Position numbers and translations under genes: made by a program
Notes under the pieces: model-generated
Database searches by the model: none
Told to the model about the DNA's origin: nothing
Seen by the model: only the letters and a program-made list of their open reading frames with translations
Source of the DNA: Oceanobacillus piezotolerans
GTDB lineage: Bacteria; Bacillota; Bacilli; Bacillales; Amphibacillaceae
Assembly: GCF_003665065.1 (NCBI RefSeq)
Contig: NZ_RCHR01000002.1
Coordinates: 620,001-684,000, forward strand
Length of the DNA stretch: 64,000 nucleotides
Direction: 5' to 3'
Part shown: in pieces, positions 60,890 through 64,000 of the stretch
Position numbering within the stretch: position 1 is the stretch's first letter
Layout: each line of letters starts with the position of its first letter

Positions 60890-62308
60890 TTGCAAACAGC
60901 TACAGGAATTACAGGATTAGACAACATTTTAGGCGGTGGGCTGCCGAAAGGATCTGCCGTAATTGTAGAAGGAGCCCCAGGAACAGGGAAAACAACATTA
61001 GGAATGCAGTTTTTATACAACGGAATTACCGAGCAGAATGAAGCAGGTATTTTTATCACGTTTGAAGAATTTCCTGATCAAATTTATCACGATATGAAGT
61101 CATTCGGCTGGGATTTGCGAGCTTTGGAGCGAAAAAATCAATTACGCGTGATTGGCATTTCTCCCAAAATATTGCTGGAAGAGATGCAGAAATCCAATGG
61201 TTTATTTGAGCAAATGGTAAATGAAATTAATTGTGAGCGGTTGGTAATAGACAGCATCAGTCTCTTAAGAACGGGTGACAGCGAGAAAACCATACGAGAA
61301 GTTTTATATACGCTTCGAAATATCTTGCGGAAATTCAAGCTCACTTCCCTGCTTATTCAGGAACGCTCAGACCTGGATGGTAATAGCGTACCATTCGAAC
61401 ATTATATTTTTGATGGACTGATTCGTTTATCCTTAAAGGAGCACTTAGAGTTATTCCGTCAGAGAACGCTCGAGGTCTTAAAGATGAGGGGCACATGCAT
61501 TATGGAAGGCGAGCACATCTATCGAATTACGGAAAACGGGATATATGTCCTTTTAGCAAGTAAAACAGCAGCTGATATTCAAGAATCCACTTCAGATTTT
61601 CAATTAAAAACAGGAATCCCTTCACTGGATGCAATCTTGGGTGGAGGACTTGATAAAGGGACAATCTATATGCTTGATACAAACAGTAAAGCCAACTATC
61701 GGCATATTGTCGCATCGATTCTCGCCCAGCGTATTAATTCTGGAGACAGAATACTCTCTTTACTCTCCAGCATCCAGTCGATCGAGGAGTTGGCATCCCT
61801 GCTTGAAAAGCACAAAGCTGATGTGGGTAAAGGGATTGAAGAAAACAGAATGTATTTTATTGAGCATTATAAACGTTCGATTCCTGAAAAATGGCAGGAT
61901 GCTGTCTATCATGTCCATACATTAGATAATAAGAGTTATAATCTCTTTTTAAAAAACGAAATATATCCCAAAATGAATTCAGACCTAAACAAGCATAAAA
62001 ATTGGTTTATCTACTATGATTTAAATGCCATTATTAACGAACGAGGCACAGAGTATGTTTTGCGCCATTTTGCTACGGAAACAGCTGCCGCAAGATCCTT
62101 GGGTATGAGCGTATTGGTCCTGTGCAATTTTAAAGAAGTAGGAATTCAGGTCGCTTCATTTCTGGAACGTTCATGCAATGGTGTTTTGAAAACCTGGGTA
62201 GACGGATCCTATCAATATTTACAAATAACAAAAGCTTCGAATGGCGAAATATCAAAACCTTACTTAGTGGAAAACATAAACGATTGCCCATATATTCGAT
62301 TACTATAA
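60890..62308 (+). CDS. KaiC/RAD55-like ATPase with one degenerate domain
   Basis: 472 residues in two RecA-like KaiC domains. Domain 1 (about 1-225) has Walker A GAPGTGKTT (28-36), the catalytic Glu pair in TFEEFPDQ and Walker B RLVIDSIS. Domain 2 (about 235-470) starts similarly (GIPSLDAILGGGLDKG) but its Walker A position reads LDTNSKANY and so cannot bind ATP normally. KaiC-like proteins outside clocks act as signalling or regulatory ATPases, often with sensor kinases. The TTG start at 60890 has AGGAGG seven or eight bases upstream. First gene of an operon with a small protein and a GAF-domain sensor. Confidence 0.85.
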   Translation: MQTATGITGLDNILGGGLPKGSAVIVEGAPGTGKTTLGMQFLYNGITEQNEAGIFITFEEFPDQIYHDMKSFGWDLRALERKNQLRVIGISPKILLEEMQKSNGLFEQMVNEINCERLVIDSISLLRTGDSEKTIREVLYTLRNILRKFKLTSLLIQERSDLDGNSVPFEHYIFDGLIRLSLKEHLELFRQRTLEVLKMRGTCIMEGEHIYRITENGIYVLLASKTAADIQESTSDFQLKTGIPSLDAILGGGLDKGTIYMLDTNSKANYRHIVASILAQRINSGDRILSLLSSIQSIEELASLLEKHKADVGKGIEENRMYFIEHYKRSIPEKWQDAVYHVHTLDNKSYNLFLKNEIYPKMNSDLNKHKNWFIYYDLNAIINERGTEYVLRHFATETAAARSLGMSVLVLCNFKEVGIQVASFLERSCNGVLKTWVDGSYQYLQITKASNGEISKPYLVENINDCPYIRLL

Positions 62309-62321
62309 AGGAGGTTAACTA

Positions 62322-62573
62322 ATGACAGAGACGTTCCCGCTGCAAATGGAATGTACCATGCTGTTTCAATCCAATCCTTATATGATAGAGACACCAGAAG
62401 GTATTAGTGTCAGACTAGGAAGAAAAGTAGAAGATATTCTTCCGGTTATTGATCAGCTATGCAATCAAGGCATCCTTCAAAGGCTCGGCGATGAATTAAC
62501 TCCATTATACCGTTATCAGGAACCTGTAATTATTACTAATCTGGATATCCAGGGAGAAGCGGAAAGAGCATGA
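62322..62573 (+). CDS. Small protein, winged-helix-like, 83 residues
   Basis: Begins MTETFPLQMECTMLFQSNPY. The middle, SVRLGRKVEDILPVIDQLCNQGILQRLG, reads like a winged helix of the type that recognises a state or partner (helix, turn, helix, then a wing). No DNA-binding family can be named. AAGGAGG lies eight bases before the ATG. It starts 13 bases after the KaiC-like gene, and its stop overlaps the start of the next gene by four bases (ATGA), so all three are translationally linked. Confidence 0.65.
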   Translation: MTETFPLQMECTMLFQSNPYMIETPEGISVRLGRKVEDILPVIDQLCNQGILQRLGDELTPLYRYQEPVIITNLDIQGEAERA

Positions 62574-64000
62574 ATCAAAGCTTCACGCTGATCGAAGAAT
62601 TACAATCTATCTATGCAGCTAACTATGGAGTAGCAATATGGATAACGGACGAAAATGGAGAAATGTTGTTAGAGCCTAAAGGCGATAATAGCCTGTACAG
62701 CATGCTCCTTCGCCAAGAGCATGACAAGATGCACGCTATACTAAAAAAGAGTTCACAAAAAGAGTGGTCTATTCACCTCCCTTTTTTCTTCGATATTTTA
62801 CCTGGGATATATACACTTACGTCTTCTATCCTTACAGAAAATGGGGGAAAATATCAGATTTGGGCGGGGATGATGATGGAAGACCAATCACAGGAGCTGT
62901 TAAAGAAGCAGCTGGAAGCGAATTACCCCACCGAGAACCTTGATGCTATTCTAATTAACACGCCAGTTCTTAATGCTTCTAATAAACAAATGTGGATCGA
63001 TTGGATGGAGAAATTCAGCAGAATAGCGACTCACCTATTTTCAGAAGATCAGCACTCTTTTTACCAGACTCAAAACGAATTATTTAAGAAGGCTGTTCAA
63101 GCACGACATCAACCTGCAAAACAAGTATTGATGCATTTTAAAGAAGAATATCATGAATTTGATTTTATAGGAATGGCAAAAAAGCAGAAAGATAAGTATC
63201 AGATATCAGAAATAGCAGGAGAAGGAGCTCAAACCCTCGAAGGTGCTGAGTTTTTCCCTGGAGAAGGCTTTTTAGGTCGGGTCTTATTGACAGATGAATT
63301 CGAGTACTGGGAAGGAATAGACAAAGATCCGCGCAGTGTATTCTTTCAGCAGTTTGATTTTCACCCGCTATCACTGTTTTGCGCTCCTATGAAACAGGAG
63401 GATGGGACAAGATACGTATTGTTTGGTGGGAATCTTCGGCAGTCCGACTTTTCAGTCAAACAATTAAAGTTGGCAAAAGCCTTGGCCATCACTGCTGAAA
63501 CGCACAGCCTTATCTATACACTGCAAACGAATGTCGATCATCAGCTTCACCGCTTATCCGCCCTTATAGAAGTAAGTAAATTAATGGCCAATGCATCCGA
63601 TATGAAGAAAGTTATTTATATGCTGGTAGATATTGGCCTTAGCTTAATAGGTGGCTCGTTTTCCTGCCTGCTTCTTAAAGATTCCCATAATGGGAAGGTG
63701 AAATTAATTTCTCGTGGAAAATTAAAGATGGATACAGCAGAATATGCTAAAAATACAGCAGGCCGCTACTTTATGGAGTCAGGCGAAACGAAAAGGAATG
63801 AAACGAGGATTTTCTCCTCTGAACAAGGAGACCATGTTTTTGAATGCGTGATTTCCAGCCGGGAGAAGATTCAAGGTGTTCTTTGTATTGCAACAGAGAT
63901 AGAAAAAGAAGCACTTATGGAAGAACAGCTCAAATTTCTCGAAACGCTCGCAGTCATTGGCGGAATATCCTTGCAGTTGACCGACAAAGATGAAACGGAA
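62570..64000 (+). CDS. GAF-domain sensor protein, 3' end outside the window
   Basis: The frame opens with an ATG at 62570 (overlapping the previous stop) and stays open to the last base, 477 codons without a stop. Residues 1-115 (IEELQSIYAANYGVAIWITDENGEML) look like a PocR/GAF-type ligand domain. A GAF domain covers about 190-310, followed by a helical linker (NVDHQLHRLSALIEVSKLM), and another GAF about 330-470. No membrane span is seen. The output domain, possibly kinase, SpoIIE phosphatase or HD-GYP, lies beyond the window. Partner of the KaiC-like ATPase. Confidence 0.75.
   Translation, partial: MNQSFTLIEELQSIYAANYGVAIWITDENGEMLLEPKGDNSLYSMLLRQEHDKMHAILKKSSQKEWSIHLPFFFDILPGIYTLTSSILTENGGKYQIWAGMMMEDQSQELLKKQLEANYPTENLDAILINTPVLNASNKQMWIDWMEKFSRIATHLFSEDQHSFYQTQNELFKKAVQARHQPAKQVLMHFKEEYHEFDFIGMAKKQKDKYQISEIAGEGAQTLEGAEFFPGEGFLGRVLLTDEFEYWEGIDKDPRSVFFQQFDFHPLSLFCAPMKQEDGTRYVLFGGNLRQSDFSVKQLKLAKALAITAETHSLIYTLQTNVDHQLHRLSALIEVSKLMANASDMKKVIYMLVDIGLSLIGGSFSCLLLKDSHNGKVKLISRGKLKMDTAEYAKNTAGRYFMESGETKRNETRIFSSEQGDHVFECVISSREKIQGVLCIATEIEKEALMEEQLKFLETLAVIGGISLQLTDKDETE

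Overview
The window is a chromosomal segment of a low-GC, endospore-former-type Firmicute of the family Bacillaceae. The gene content suggests a halotolerant Oceanobacillus/Virgibacillus-like lineage. The evidence is strong AGGAGG ribosome-binding sites, frequent TTG/GTG starts, many U-tailed hairpin terminators, CcpA-type cre sites, and Bacillus-type genes and neighbourhoods (alr, ald-adeR, rocD-rocR, niaR, cstA behind a LytST pair, a gsiB-like stress protein). I see no rRNA, tRNA, CRISPR array, complete insertion sequence or phage.

Layout. 0-6 kb: an ABC importer of the ferric-iron/aminoethylphosphonate type diverges from a metallophosphoesterase and a PP2C-like phosphatase, with PhoP-box-like hexamer arrays on both strands between them. 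6-9.5 kb: a KGG-repeat stress protein, ribokinase, a 41-residue small ORF and an O-antigen-ligase-like membrane protein. 9.8-14.4 kb: a LytS/LytT-type two-component pair in front of the CstA carbon-starvation/pyruvate transporter. 14.6-20 kb: a secreted lipase, then a ureohydrolase with an unusual metal site, a YheO-like regulator and an Nramp-fold transporter without the usual metal ligands. 20-29.5 kb: an M20 amidohydrolase and a D/L-alanine and D-serine block (alr, ald, adeR, a YkvI-type permease, dsdA). 29.7-36 kb: two acetate/solute:Na+ symporters around a second LytS/LytT pair. 36-41.5 kb: paiB, an alanine/glycine symporter, rocD and its divergent activator rocR, with a sigma-54-type promoter and palindromic activator sites visible between them. 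41.6-46.4 kb: a TAXI-TRAP transporter, nadC and niaR, suggesting import of an NAD precursor. 47-60 kb: a DHA2 efflux pump and a complete aromatic meta-cleavage operon (two-component flavin monooxygenase, extradiol dioxygenase, hydrolase, hydratase, aldolase, acylating aldehyde dehydrogenase) with a dedicated FMN-adenylyltransferase-like protein, a V4R/PucR-type regulator, an NCS2 permease and two cre sites. 60.8-64 kb: a KaiC/RAD55-like ATPase operon whose last gene, a GAF-domain sensor, runs off the end.

The most notable non-coding structure is a family of 52-bp intergenic tandem repeats at four loci (16.3, 27.9, 29.5 and 46.5 kb). Each unit has a 27-bp palindrome (about GGTCGCTCAT, 7 nt, ATGAGCGACC) and a 25-bp linker; at 27.9 kb the same palindrome forms a terminator. 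Other items for follow-up are the Cys-for-Asp change in the ureohydrolase, the quinolinate/NAD-precursor TRAP hypothesis, a dispersed-type hairpin element inside the meta-cleavage operon, candidate LytTR operators with 21-bp spacing, and the KaiC-like operon. All functions are read from sequence by eye; no database search was run.
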